DNA from: a virus
Strand: one strand, 5' to 3'
Length of the DNA stretch: 24,509 nucleotides
Virus record (IMG/VR): IMGVR_UViG_3300020190_004753
Span: 1 to 24,509 of that record
The position numbers and the translations under genes are program-made. The notes below the pieces were generated by a model. It searched no databases. It saw only the letters and a list, made by a program, of their open reading frames with translations, and was not told where the DNA came from. Positions 18,303 to 24,509 of this stretch are shown here, one piece after another; the stretch's first letter is position 1; each line of letters begins with the position of its first letter.

Positions 18303-18927
18303 ATACTATCTTACAAATATGTTCTAATCGTTCAATATGTTCAAATGCACGCCATGGGCTAGTATCTACAGCAACAACACCATGTCTATCTAAGCCAACA
18401 ATGTTATATTGAATATCACCAGTTTTTTTATTAAGACCAATATTTTCTACACAAGCATCAGCTAATTCTTGTGAAATTGGTGGAATTAATGGCACATTTG
18501 GTGCTACTGAGGTATATCGACTAAGTTCTGGAAACTCTTTTGATAAATCTTGTAAATTAATTCCAGCATATAGTGCTGAAATAGTATATGTTGGATGTAA
18601 ATGCAATACAACACGCACTTCAGAATTAATATTGCTTTGAAGTGCTAAATGTAATGGCAATTCACCAGATGGTTTAAGTTTTTCACTAATATCAGTATAT
18701 GGCACTTCTTCATAATCATCAATCATAAATGGCGGCACTGCTGATAATATTGTATTTAATTTAATTTTTTTAAACATCTCTGGCTGCAAAGTTTGTTTGC
18801 GAATACCAGATGGTGTTATGTAAAAATGGTTTCGATCATGCCAACGAATACTGGCATTACCATCACGCGCTGTGATCCAATTTCTTTTATATGCTTCTTG
18901 AAATAATTCTGAGACAGTTTCTAACAT
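18289..18927 (-). CDS. Class II aldolase/adducin-family protein
   Basis: A 212-aa zinc enzyme of the L-fuculose-phosphate aldolase / methylthioribulose-phosphate dehydratase family. GNASIR (23-28), TPSG (38-41), SGELPLH with catalytic Glu89, the zinc pair His109 and His111 in LHLHPTY, and His182 in LDRHGVV are all in place, so it should be active. It would cleave or dehydrate a phosphorylated sugar in the cytoplasm; the substrate is not evident. It overlaps the coiled-coil gene by 4 nt. A carbohydrate role would fit the heptose genes elsewhere in the window. Confidence 0.83.
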   Translation of the reverse strand: MLETVSELFQEAYKRNWITARDGNASIRWHDRNHFYITPSGIRKQTLQPEMFKKIKLNTILSAVPPFMIDDYEEVPYTDISEKLKPSGELPLHLALQSNINSEVRVVLHLHPTYTISALYAGINLQDLSKEFPELSRYTSVAPNVPLIPPISQELADACVENIGLNKKTGDIQYNIVGLDRHGVVAVDTSPWRAFEHIERLEHICKIVLSAK

Positions 18928-18937
18928 TTATTTCTTT

Positions 18938-19126
18938 CTACCAATGGTGTATTATGTTTGCTATAATAAAAAGGCATGTAATGATATGTATGATAACCCA
19001 AAATGTTCGGAGAAACAATGCAATACAGGCTTCACGGAGTGTTAAAATAGGTATATCTGGCTTATCGTCATCTGTTTTACCTATCAAATGATTTGTAGCT
19101 CTTGCCCATATTAATCGAAATCTCAT
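18938..19126 (-). CDS. Small membrane protein, 62 aa
   Basis: A basic, polar N-terminus (MRFRLIWARATNHLIGKTDDDKPD) and one C-terminal hydrophobic helix (ALFLRTFWVIIHIITCLFII). The pattern resembles small membrane proteins found in other large phages. ATGA overlap with the gene upstream. Confidence 0.62.
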   Translation of the reverse strand: MRFRLIWARATNHLIGKTDDDKPDIPILTLREACIALFLRTFWVIIHIITCLFIIANIIHHW

Positions 19127-19305
19127 GCGACTTTATTGTCCTCATAATCACGAAGCGCTTGTTTTACATCTCGCTCAAGTTTTTCCCAATCAGTTATAAA
19201 TTCAACATGACCATCTTCATATTCAGTGCGAATACTATGACTGCCCTCAGTAATTTTGGGCCATTTTGTTTTATTTGTTGTGGTTTCTTTTTTTTGTCTT
19301 GGCAT
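19123..19305 (-). CDS. Hypothetical protein, 60 aa
   Basis: A basic N-terminus (MPRQKKETTTNKTKWPKI) followed by a strand pair (HSIRTEYEDGHVEFITDWEKL) and a helix. GAGAGGT lies 5 nt ahead of the ATG. No family recognised. Confidence 0.65.
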   Translation of the reverse strand: MPRQKKETTTNKTKWPKITEGSHSIRTEYEDGHVEFITDWEKLERDVKQALRDYEDNKVA

Positions 19306-19326
19306 ATTTTACCTCTCTGTTACTAA

Positions 19327-19956
19327 TTATTTTTGCAATTCTATTTTTAGATTACCAGACATGGATACACGATCATCATTACTAGTTAAAAATGGATAAA
19401 CTGTATGTTCCATATCTGCATGAAATATAATTAATCTGCCTTCATAAGATTTATCTACATCTAAAATTCTATTAATAATATTAGAAAAACGATTACTAAT
19501 ATTTGCAAATTCAAATTTAGAAGCAACTTTATGATTTGAACCTACTGATGATTTATGATTTAATTCGTCTTCCAATTCATATGGTATTTTTATCCATATT
19601 ACAAAAACTAAATCACCATAATGCCAGTGGATTGGATTATATTCTCCTTTTCTTTGAAAATTAACCCAAGAATTTAAAAAATTTAAATTATAATTTTTTG
19701 AACTATTGCTCTTAAAATAATTGTGGCCAAATACTTTTATGTATTCGTGACAACCATCTAAAATTATTTTTTTAACACCTTTGGGAATCAAATCATAATC
19801 AAACCATTTTTCGTTTTCTATTTGACCAGCCAAATTGTCATTCATAGTTTTTTTAAATTCATATGAATCTATATTCATTAATAATTCATTAAAAAAAGTA
19901 AATGGTAAAGTTGTTTCAATATAACCAACCTTAGTAATAATTTTTTCTTGAAACAT
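19327..19956 (-). CDS. 2OG-Fe(II) oxygenase-like protein
   Basis: A 209-aa double-stranded beta-helix protein of the type found in T4-like cyanophages and other aquatic phages. SWVNFQRKGEYNPIHWHYGD (96-115) holds the first iron-binding His (110 or 112), HADMEHTVYPF has the distal His184, and Arg196 in DDRVSMSGN would bind the 2-oxoglutarate carboxylate. This family hydroxylates proteins or small molecules; the target in phages is not known. A low-complexity insertion (Asn/Ser rich, about 130-160) interrupts the barrel. Confidence 0.75.
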   Translation of the reverse strand: MFQEKIITKVGYIETTLPFTFFNELLMNIDSYEFKKTMNDNLAGQIENEKWFDYDLIPKGVKKIILDGCHEYIKVFGHNYFKSNSSKNYNLNFLNSWVNFQRKGEYNPIHWHYGDLVFVIWIKIPYELEDELNHKSSVGSNHKVASKFEFANISNRFSNIINRILDVDKSYEGRLIIFHADMEHTVYPFLTSNDDRVSMSGNLKIELQK

Positions 19957-19963
19957 TATAGTT

Positions 19964-20989
19964 TTACTTTAAAAATACATCATTAATTTGTCGATTAACA
20001 CGAATAAATGTAGTACACTTACTTAGTTGTTTTAAAGATGGCGCACCAACATATGTGCAAGCACTACGCAAACCACCAAGCAAATTAAGTACCGTATTTT
20101 TTACAGGTCCACGATAAGGTATATCTACAGTTCGACCTTCACTTGATCGATACTCTGCAACGCCGCCGTGATGTTTATTCATAGCAGTATCAGAGCTCAT
20201 GCCGTAAAATTTAACACGGCCATCTTTTACAGTGCTGCCACCTTCATCATGCCCTGCTAGCATACCACCTAACATTACAAAATCAGCACCGGCGCCAAAT
20301 GCCTTAGCAACATCACCAGGACAAACACACCCACCATCAGCAATAATATGCGCTCCAAGACCGTGAGCGGCATCAGCACACTCAATAATGGCGGATAATT
20401 GAGGATAACCAACACCGGTTTGAATACGAGTTGTACAAACCGAACCAGGACCAATGCCCACTTTAACAATATCTGCTCCACGTAATATTAACTCCTGTGT
20501 CATGTCCGCTGTAACAACATTACCAGCAATAATAGTTTTAGAAGGATGGTTTTTTCTTACCTCAGCAACAAAGTCACCAAAGTGTTCAGAATAACCATTT
20601 GCTACATCAATACAAACAAATTGTATTAACGTAAGTACATTTAAAATTTGTTTTAGTTTTATTAAATCTGTGTTACTGGTACCTGTACTAATAGCAAAAT
20701 TAGAATAAGCATTATCAAATAGATTTTGTGAATTTGTATAACTCTCTAAATCATAATTCTTCACAAGACAGGTAAACATATTGTGTTTGTTTAGATTTGC
20801 AAGCATCTGAAAAGTACCAACACCGTCCATATTGGCAGCCATAATTGGTACACCAGACCATTTATAATTACTGTGTTTAAACGTATAGGTGCGAGCTAAA
20901 TCTACCTCTTTTCGACTTGATAACGTAGATCGTTTTGGTCGAATTAAAACATCTCGAAAATCAAATTTAACATCATCTTCAATTCTCAT
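19964..20989 (-). CDS. guaC: GMP reductase (IMPDH/GMPR family)
   Basis: A 341-aa TIM-barrel enzyme that reductively deaminates GMP to IMP with NADPH. The active-site loop [10 protein letters not shown] has catalytic Cys185 and Thr187, aligning with Cys186/Thr188 of E. coli GuaC (347 aa). DGVGTFQM (55-62), ADGGC (217-221), [13 protein letters not shown] (237-249) and EYRSSEGR (from about 280) are conserved, and there is no CBS insertion, which supports GMPR over IMPDH. It lies 7 nt before the oxygenase gene. A phage GMP reductase could redirect host guanine nucleotides to adenine. Confidence 0.9.
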   Translation of the reverse strand: MRIEDDVKFDFRDVLIRPKRSTLSSRKEVDLARTYTFKHSNYKWSGVPIMAANMDGVGTFQMLANLNKHNMFTCLVKNYDLESYTNSQNLFDNAYSNFAISTGTSNTDLIKLKQILNVLTLIQFVCIDVANGYSEHFGDFVAEVRKNHPSKTIIAGNVVTADMTQELILRGADIVKVGIGPGSVCTTRIQTGVGYPQLSAIIECADAAHGLGAHIIADGGCVCPGDVAKAFGAGADFVMLGGMLAGHDEGGSTVKDGRVKFYGMSSDTAMNKHHGGVAEYRSSEGRTVDIPYRGPVKNTVLNLLGGLRSACTYVGAPSLKQLSKCTTFIRVNRQINDVFLK

Positions 20990-20990
20990 T

Positions 20991-21383
20991 TTAAACTTTC
21001 ATATTATTACGAATTGCTCTAATTTGTGTATCTGGTGTTGCATAAATTCTTGCACGATAATGCGTAAAACCATTTGCAGAATCAGTTTGACTAGTAAACT
21101 CAATGAGATTATTTTTTACAATTTCATCCAATAATTTTCTTAGAAGTTGTTTTTTTACCTCATCTTTAAACTCGCCCATATTCATCTTTAACATTTCTGC
21201 ATTTGTATCAGAAATAGTATGTTGAACTGTGACCATTTGTCCTTGATAGGTATGATCGTGTATGCTTACAGTTTGAATACCACTAGTAATGCCATTAGGT
21301 CCAGGTCCAATTGACAAAGAATATGGATAATTTGTGTTGGTAATTGTATCAATCTGGCTGGATGTGAGCGCTGTAATTGTCAT
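20991..21383 (-). CDS. Hypothetical protein, 130 aa
   Basis: A Thr/Ser/Gly-rich beta-type N-terminal half ([20 protein letters not shown]) and a helical C-terminal half ([20 protein letters not shown]). The start is ATG 21383 ([14 protein letters not shown]), which has GGAG 6 nt upstream; a GTG four codons earlier overlaps that site. The composition is like that of virion-associated proteins, but no family is recognised. Confidence 0.68.
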   Translation of the reverse strand: MTITALTSSQIDTITNTNYPYSLSIGPGPNGITSGIQTVSIHDHTYQGQMVTVQHTISDTNAEMLKMNMGEFKDEVKKQLLRKLLDEIVKNNLIEFTSQTDSANGFTHYRARIYATPDTQIRAIRNNMKV

Positions 21384-21708
21384 TGTTTTCTCCACTTATT
21401 TGATGTAGTTCACGCATTTTACCATTAACAAAATAGGCAGAAAACTCTTCCCATTGTGTATGTTTTTTATCTAGGTGCCGATAGAATCGAATCTCACCAA
21501 TAAACTCGGCACAAAATTCTTCACGCTGATTAAATTCTCTAAGGTAAGATTTTAAAAAATAGTTTTTTTCTTCAACCCATTCAGTATCATATGCAGTATG
21601 CCATAGTGTACCATCTTCACGAATTTTATAATGATCTAATAATTGTGCTGGAGTATCTTTAGTTTGATAATCATGCCCATCATATTGAATATAGTCAAAC
21701 ATTCCCAT
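21349..21708 (-). CDS. Conserved phage protein, MGMFDY type, 119 aa
   Basis: MGMFDYIQYDGHDYQTKDT followed by AQLLDHYKIREDGTLWHTAYD is typical of a common phage and prophage family of unknown function. The C-terminal half (EIRFYRHLDKKHTQWEEFSA) is also family-like. It overlaps both neighbours (14 and 35 nt). Confidence 0.78.
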   Translation of the reverse strand: MGMFDYIQYDGHDYQTKDTPAQLLDHYKIREDGTLWHTAYDTEWVEEKNYFLKSYLREFNQREEFCAEFIGEIRFYRHLDKKHTQWEEFSAYFVNGKMRELHQISGENNDNYSAHIQPD

Positions 21709-22111
21709 TTTTAAATGCCTTATATAGCTTATAACCTTTATTCCAAGCTTCTATTTCCCATGGTTGTTTAGCGTAAGGTATTTCATTTGAATCTACTTTT
21801 TTGCCGCGCCATACAGACATTTCTTCATCTAATTCACCGTAAGCATATTGTTTCACATGAACCATTTCGTGCGCTATTGTATGTAATTTTTCATCAGTAT
21901 CGAGGTTAGAATTCACCTCAATGATAAAGTATCTTGGATTACCTGCAATATTATAAGATTCTATCTCTGCGAACCCATATGCATCTTTCATTGTTCTTCG
22001 AAATATAACTCGCACATTAATATTTCTACGCATTTGCGGAGTAAATAGTTTTTTGGCAAAGAAATTCATTGCCTGTTTTTGAACGCCAGATAATTTGCCT
22101 TCTATTTGCAT
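21695..22111 (-). CDS. HExxH metallopeptidase-like protein (SprT-like)
   Basis: A 138-aa protein with the zinc-binding HEMVH motif (His81, Glu82, His85) in DEKLHTIAHEMVHVKQYAYG, followed by YAKQPWEIEAW, which may give the third ligand. Small SprT-like or Zn-peptidase-like proteins of this layout are frequent in large phages; their substrates are unknown. AGGATGG precedes the ATG. A terminator hairpin lies just upstream, so a separate transcript or readthrough is needed. Confidence 0.78.
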   Translation of the reverse strand: MQIEGKLSGVQKQAMNFFAKKLFTPQMRRNINVRVIFRRTMKDAYGFAEIESYNIAGNPRYFIIEVNSNLDTDEKLHTIAHEMVHVKQYAYGELDEEMSVWRGKKVDSNEIPYAKQPWEIEAWNKGYKLYKAFKNGNV

Positions 22112-22130
22112 ATTTCCATCCTAACACGAC

Positions 22131-22167
22131 CAAAAACAAAAAGCGGCATTCTTTCGATATGCCGCTT
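22131..22167 (-). terminator. Intrinsic terminator
   Basis: AAGCGGCAT (22159-22167 on the minus strand) and ATGCCGCTT (22141-22149) form a perfect 9-bp stem with a 9-nt loop, followed by TTTTTGTTTTTGG. The TAA stop of the gene at 22166-22480 overlaps the first arm. Confidence 0.92.
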
Positions 22168-22480
22168 ATTCAAAGATTAATTCTTTTGTTGCGTTTTTTT
22201 CAACCACAAAGTTGATAAATCCCACTGCTTCATCTTCCTCTTGAAAAAACCGTACAACCGTTTGCCCGGTAAACATTGAAGTAAACATCAATAATATGGA
22301 ATTGTCTCCATTAGTAGAAAACTTAATCCACCAACCATTACGATTTACCGGTGCAAACGATTTGCATTTCTTTTCAGTTTCTATGAAACTTTCAGTTTTT
22401 TGAGGTTTTCCAATCTTTTTCTGCATACCTCTATGTATGCTTTGAAAAATTTTGTAAATTACAGACCTTTCAATGGCCAT
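22166..22480 (-). CDS. Hypothetical protein, 104 aa
   Basis: A basic N-terminus (MAIERSVIYKIFQSIHRGMQKK) leads into a beta-rich part (GWWIKFSTNGDNSILLMFTSM, TVVRFFQEEDEA). It overlaps the upstream gene by 22 nt and ends in the terminator. No family recognised. No good ribosome site precedes ATG 22480, so coupling to the upstream gene is likely. Confidence 0.65.
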   Translation of the reverse strand: MAIERSVIYKIFQSIHRGMQKKIGKPQKTESFIETEKKCKSFAPVNRNGWWIKFSTNGDNSILLMFTSMFTGQTVVRFFQEEDEAVGFINFVVEKNATKELIFE

Positions 22481-22686
22481 TGAGGTAGATCTTTTAGACC
22501 AATTTTTTGAAATTGGTTTTGAATCTCTCTTCCAAAATACTCTGTAGTTTTAATTGATTGCTTTACAAAATCAGTTTGAGCATCTACAAATTTGATTAAA
22601 ACATCACGAGAACCTTTATCTGCAATGTAAGTGGTTACAAAGGTCTTCTTGTAATTTTGAATTGTATCAATGTATAAATCTATCAT
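22459..22686 (-). CDS. Hypothetical helical protein, 75 aa (phasin-like pattern)
   Basis: MIDLYIDTIQNYKKTFVTTYI ... VLIKFVDAQTDFVKQSIKTT resembles short phasin-type helix pairs, which also occur in some phages; this is pattern resemblance only. AAGGAG lies 6 nt ahead of the ATG. The 89-nt gap upstream (22687-22775) shows no convincing promoter or gene. Confidence 0.65.
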   Translation of the reverse strand: MIDLYIDTIQNYKKTFVTTYIADKGSRDVLIKFVDAQTDFVKQSIKTTEYFGREIQNQFQKIGLKDLPQWPLKGL

Positions 22687-22775
22687 TTTTATCTCCTTTA
22701 GACGATTAATATGCCATGACCTCTTCTGAGCGTCACATAACTATATATGTTTTTTGATGTTGCAATGCACAAAAA

Positions 22776-23183
22776 TTATTTTGTATTGTGAAATTTTATG
22801 TTGTCTTTTCTTACTTTTACCATGATCCAATCATTGTAAAAATTACCAGATTCTAATACTCGCCGATCTATTTGTTCTCTTAATTCCAAATAGGCACAAT
22901 CAGAACGGGTGTTACATAAATGAAGTATTTCGCGGCGAAAATTTTGTTCGCCATGTTCTTGTATGTCCTCAAGGAGAGTTTTGTTTGAACCCCAATAGGT
23001 CAACCAATCAGATGATTTTCTAATCTTTTTTCTTTTGCCTTTGACTGTTTTATAACCAGCCTTTGAAAAGAATTTTTTACCTATGTATTGTTTGCCAGTA
23101 AATGTGTTGGTAATACAGTAAACGTAACCATAAGAATTACCAATATGTTCTTCTAAAAATTCTTGACCTTTGTATATCCACAT
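22776..23183 (-). CDS. GIY-YIG endonuclease, 135 aa
   Basis: GYVYCITN (19-26) and YIG (33-35) are the two defining strands; the basic stretch KTVKGKRKKIRKSSDW and YWGSN (63-67) follow, and a Glu in YLELREQID (100 or 103) supplies the metal ligand. This resembles the phage homing-type GIY-YIG nucleases (Seg-like). It shares one base with the TAA of the zinc-ribbon gene (TAATG). Confidence 0.85.
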   Translation of the reverse strand: MWIYKGQEFLEEHIGNSYGYVYCITNTFTGKQYIGKKFFSKAGYKTVKGKRKKIRKSSDWLTYWGSNKTLLEDIQEHGEQNFRREILHLCNTRSDCAYLELREQIDRRVLESGNFYNDWIMVKVRKDNIKFHNTK

Positions 23184-23335
23184 TATTCATCATCTTCTTC
23201 TTCTACATAATCATCCTCGATTATATAGTCTCCGCAAAATGGACAATAATGTGGCGCATCTTCACAGAGTTCTTCATCGTAGCTAACCGTAAATACTGAG
23301 TCACAGGTATTGCAGGTGTGTCTAAGTGTTGGCAT
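23183..23335 (-). CDS. Small zinc-ribbon protein, 50 aa
   Basis: MPTLRHTCNTCDSVF ... HYCPFCGDYIIEDD contains two CxxC knuckles (Cys8/Cys11 and Cys31/Cys34) 19 residues apart, a typical zinc ribbon, and ends in an acidic tail (EEEDDE). The ATG has only a weak ribosome site, but the TAATG junction with the nuclease supports it. It probably binds nucleic acid or a protein partner. Confidence 0.75.
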   Translation of the reverse strand: MPTLRHTCNTCDSVFTVSYDEELCEDAPHYCPFCGDYIIEDDYVEEEDDE

Positions 23336-23396
23336 AATTTTCTTCTACTATTTCAAACGCAGCATTCGCGGCTGAGACGGCCACTAGAATACCGGT

Positions 23397-23693
23397 TTAT
23401 ACTGGTTTTGTCGGCCAAATTATGTTTTCGGGAAACCCGGCTTGCTGCGGGACATCTCGCAATGCCTGACGATATAACGCGAATTCTTGCTTTTTAGTGT
23501 TTGACAATGAACAGCTGGGTAGCTCAATCCAATCTGAAGTTAGCAACAAGTAATTTCTTTTTTCTCGTGCTGTTGCCGCAAATATGGCTTTTTGTTCAGC
23601 TGCTGCCACATCTTGATAATGCAAAAATTCTTGCAATTCTTTGCCGGTAAGCTCAAATGTGCCGTTGACGGTGGTTCTGTAGATTTTTTCCAT
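23397..23693 (-). CDS. Tail-fibre assembly chaperone-like protein
   Basis: 98 aa. The C-terminal half KRNYLLLTSDWIELPSC, KKQEFALYRQALRDVPQQAGFP and IIWPTKP is characteristic of phage tail assembly chaperones (Phage_tail_APC type), in which a Tyr-Arg-Gln-Ala-Leu-Arg-Asp core is strongly conserved. Such proteins help fold or trimerise the adjacent tail fibre. It begins 9 nt after the tail-fibre gene. Confidence 0.83.
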   Translation of the reverse strand: MEKIYRTTVNGTFELTGKELQEFLHYQDVAAAEQKAIFAATAREKRNYLLLTSDWIELPSCSLSNTKKQEFALYRQALRDVPQQAGFPENIIWPTKPV

Positions 23694-23702
23694 GTTTACA
23701 CC

Positions 23703-24509
23703 TTAGCCGGTGGTTTTCCAGGCCCAAAGCTGGATGCTTGAACCAGCAACGAAAACGGAGCCACCAAAAGTATTGTTTAACCTAATACCCCGCAAATTTG
23801 GGTTATTGGTTGGTGTGTCATAGGTTCCATACCCACCACCGAATATAGTCGGGACTGGGTAAGTAGACTGATTTCCCCAAATAGTGCCGCTGATTCCATG
23901 AGATGGGCGCAAACCGTCTTTAGATTTTACAACCGTGAAATCAAGTAAAGCAGGGCTTGTAGTTGTGTCCAGGGTTCCATTATTGTTTACAGTATAAAAA
24001 CCAATCGTGCTTGAAACATTCCTGGAAGTAAAAGGGTTTGATACATTTTCAGAACCAAGACCTATAGAACAATAGTATGTTCGGCCGGTTGATGTAGGAC
24101 TTGGTAATGGGTTATTGCTAGAATCTAAAAGCACAACATTTAGATTTAAGTAAGACGCCCCGGCGCTAGCCGGTATGTATACTATCACCCGATAAAATTG
24201 ATAAGTATCCGAAAGACCCGTTAAGTCTATAGAACTAGATGGGCTCGTTGGGTTTATATTTTGCAGTAGAGTATAATTCCCACCTGCTGGCGTGCTACTT
24301 GTCCATGTCGTGCCGTTACTGGTCAGCACATTACCGCTGCTACCCGGAGCCACCGCTTGAAGCGCGGAGGTACCGTTGCCCAATAAAACATAGTTGGCCG
24401 TCAGGGAGGCTGCGCCTGTACCGCCATTAGATACACTAAGGGCTGATCCTAAATTTTGAAGGACTCTACTGTCATCAATGACAGTAGTTTCGTTTATTTG
24501 AATTGCCAT
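23703..24509 (-). CDS. Tail-fibre / receptor-binding protein
   Basis: At least 268 aa. The start MAIQINETTVIDDSRVLQNL is usual for tail-fibre and collar-type proteins, with an ATG exactly at the window edge, so it could be complete or continue upstream. SVSNGGTGAASLTANYVLLG and GNVLTSNGTTWTSSTPAGG are glycine/serine/threonine-rich fibre repeats. The rest is beta-rich and low in Lys, as expected for a trimeric receptor-binding tip that decides host range. A chaperone gene follows. Confidence 0.85.
   Translation of the reverse strand: MAIQINETTVIDDSRVLQNLGSALSVSNGGTGAASLTANYVLLGNGTSALQAVAPGSSGNVLTSNGTTWTSSTPAGGNYTLLQNINPTSPSSSIDLTGLSDTYQFYRVIVYIPASAGASYLNLNVVLLDSSNNPLPSPTSTGRTYYCSIGLGSENVSNPFTSRNVSSTIGFYTVNNNGTLDTTTSPALLDFTVVKSKDGLRPSHGISGTIWGNQSTYPVPTIFGGGYGTYDTPTNNPNLRGIRLNNTFGGSVFVAGSSIQLWAWKTTG

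Noticed and set aside
22185-22202. GTTGCGTTTTTTTCAAC as another copy of the repeated stem-loop
   Set aside because: It is 17 nt, lies within a coding region and is not followed by a promoter.

Overview
The window looks like accessory and tail-fibre sequence from a large tailed double-stranded DNA bacteriophage, probably known only from a metagenome. Every credible gene is on the minus strand, so transcription runs from base 24509 towards base 1. Genes are short and packed, with repeated ATGA and TAATG overlaps. There are five tRNA genes with encoded CCA ends, a tail-fibre protein with its assembly chaperone, two GIY-YIG nucleases and many small phage-type hypothetical proteins. Base composition is mostly AT-rich. 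A Gram-negative host is inferred from the ADP-heptose (LPS core) genes, the Sec-type signal peptides and a periplasmic c-type cytochrome. The cytochrome and DoxX proteins look proteobacterial, possibly betaproteobacterial, but this is unproven.

Layout in the direction of transcription. (1) 24509-22776: tail fibre, tail-fibre assembly chaperone, a small zinc-ribbon protein and a GIY-YIG nuclease. (2) 22686-18050: a two-gene unit closed by a clear intrinsic terminator (22131-22167), then an HExxH metallopeptidase, phage hypotheticals, GMP reductase, a 2OG-Fe(II) oxygenase-like protein, a class II aldolase and a 54-bp tandem duplication. (3) 18050-8225: dense small early-type genes (DUF2452-like, MazG-like, Mom-like acetyltransferase, a Lys/Ala-rich protein, GIY-YIG, SH3-like and zinc-finger proteins). 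This part carries at least five near-consensus sigma70 promoters, each preceded by the same 16-nt stem-loop near or over the upstream stop codon. (4) 8219-7103: a glycosyltransferase and tRNA-Thr and tRNA-Pro. (5) 7078-3610: metabolic genes unusual for a phage: a DadA-like D-amino-acid dehydrogenase, a saccharopine-dehydrogenase-like reductase, a secreted cytochrome c and a DoxX-like membrane protein. (6) 3580-342: a secreted DD-carboxypeptidase-like protein, ADP-heptose synthesis (adenylyltransferase, kinase, cupin, epimerase), then three tRNA genes.

The genes suggest three jobs: rebuilding or decorating the host surface (heptose enzymes, glycosyltransferase, carboxypeptidase), altering host metabolism (GMP reductase, D-amino-acid oxidation, cytochrome c), and regulating or protecting phage nucleic acids (Mom-like protein, MazG-like protein, tRNAs, promoter/stem-loop modules). 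The observations most worth testing are a roughly 170-nt structured mRNA leader at 12140-12321 with a terminator-like hairpin and an exact anti-Shine-Dalgarno match, the repeated stem-loop/promoter module, and a 25-bp duplication that appears to have fused two overlapping genes.
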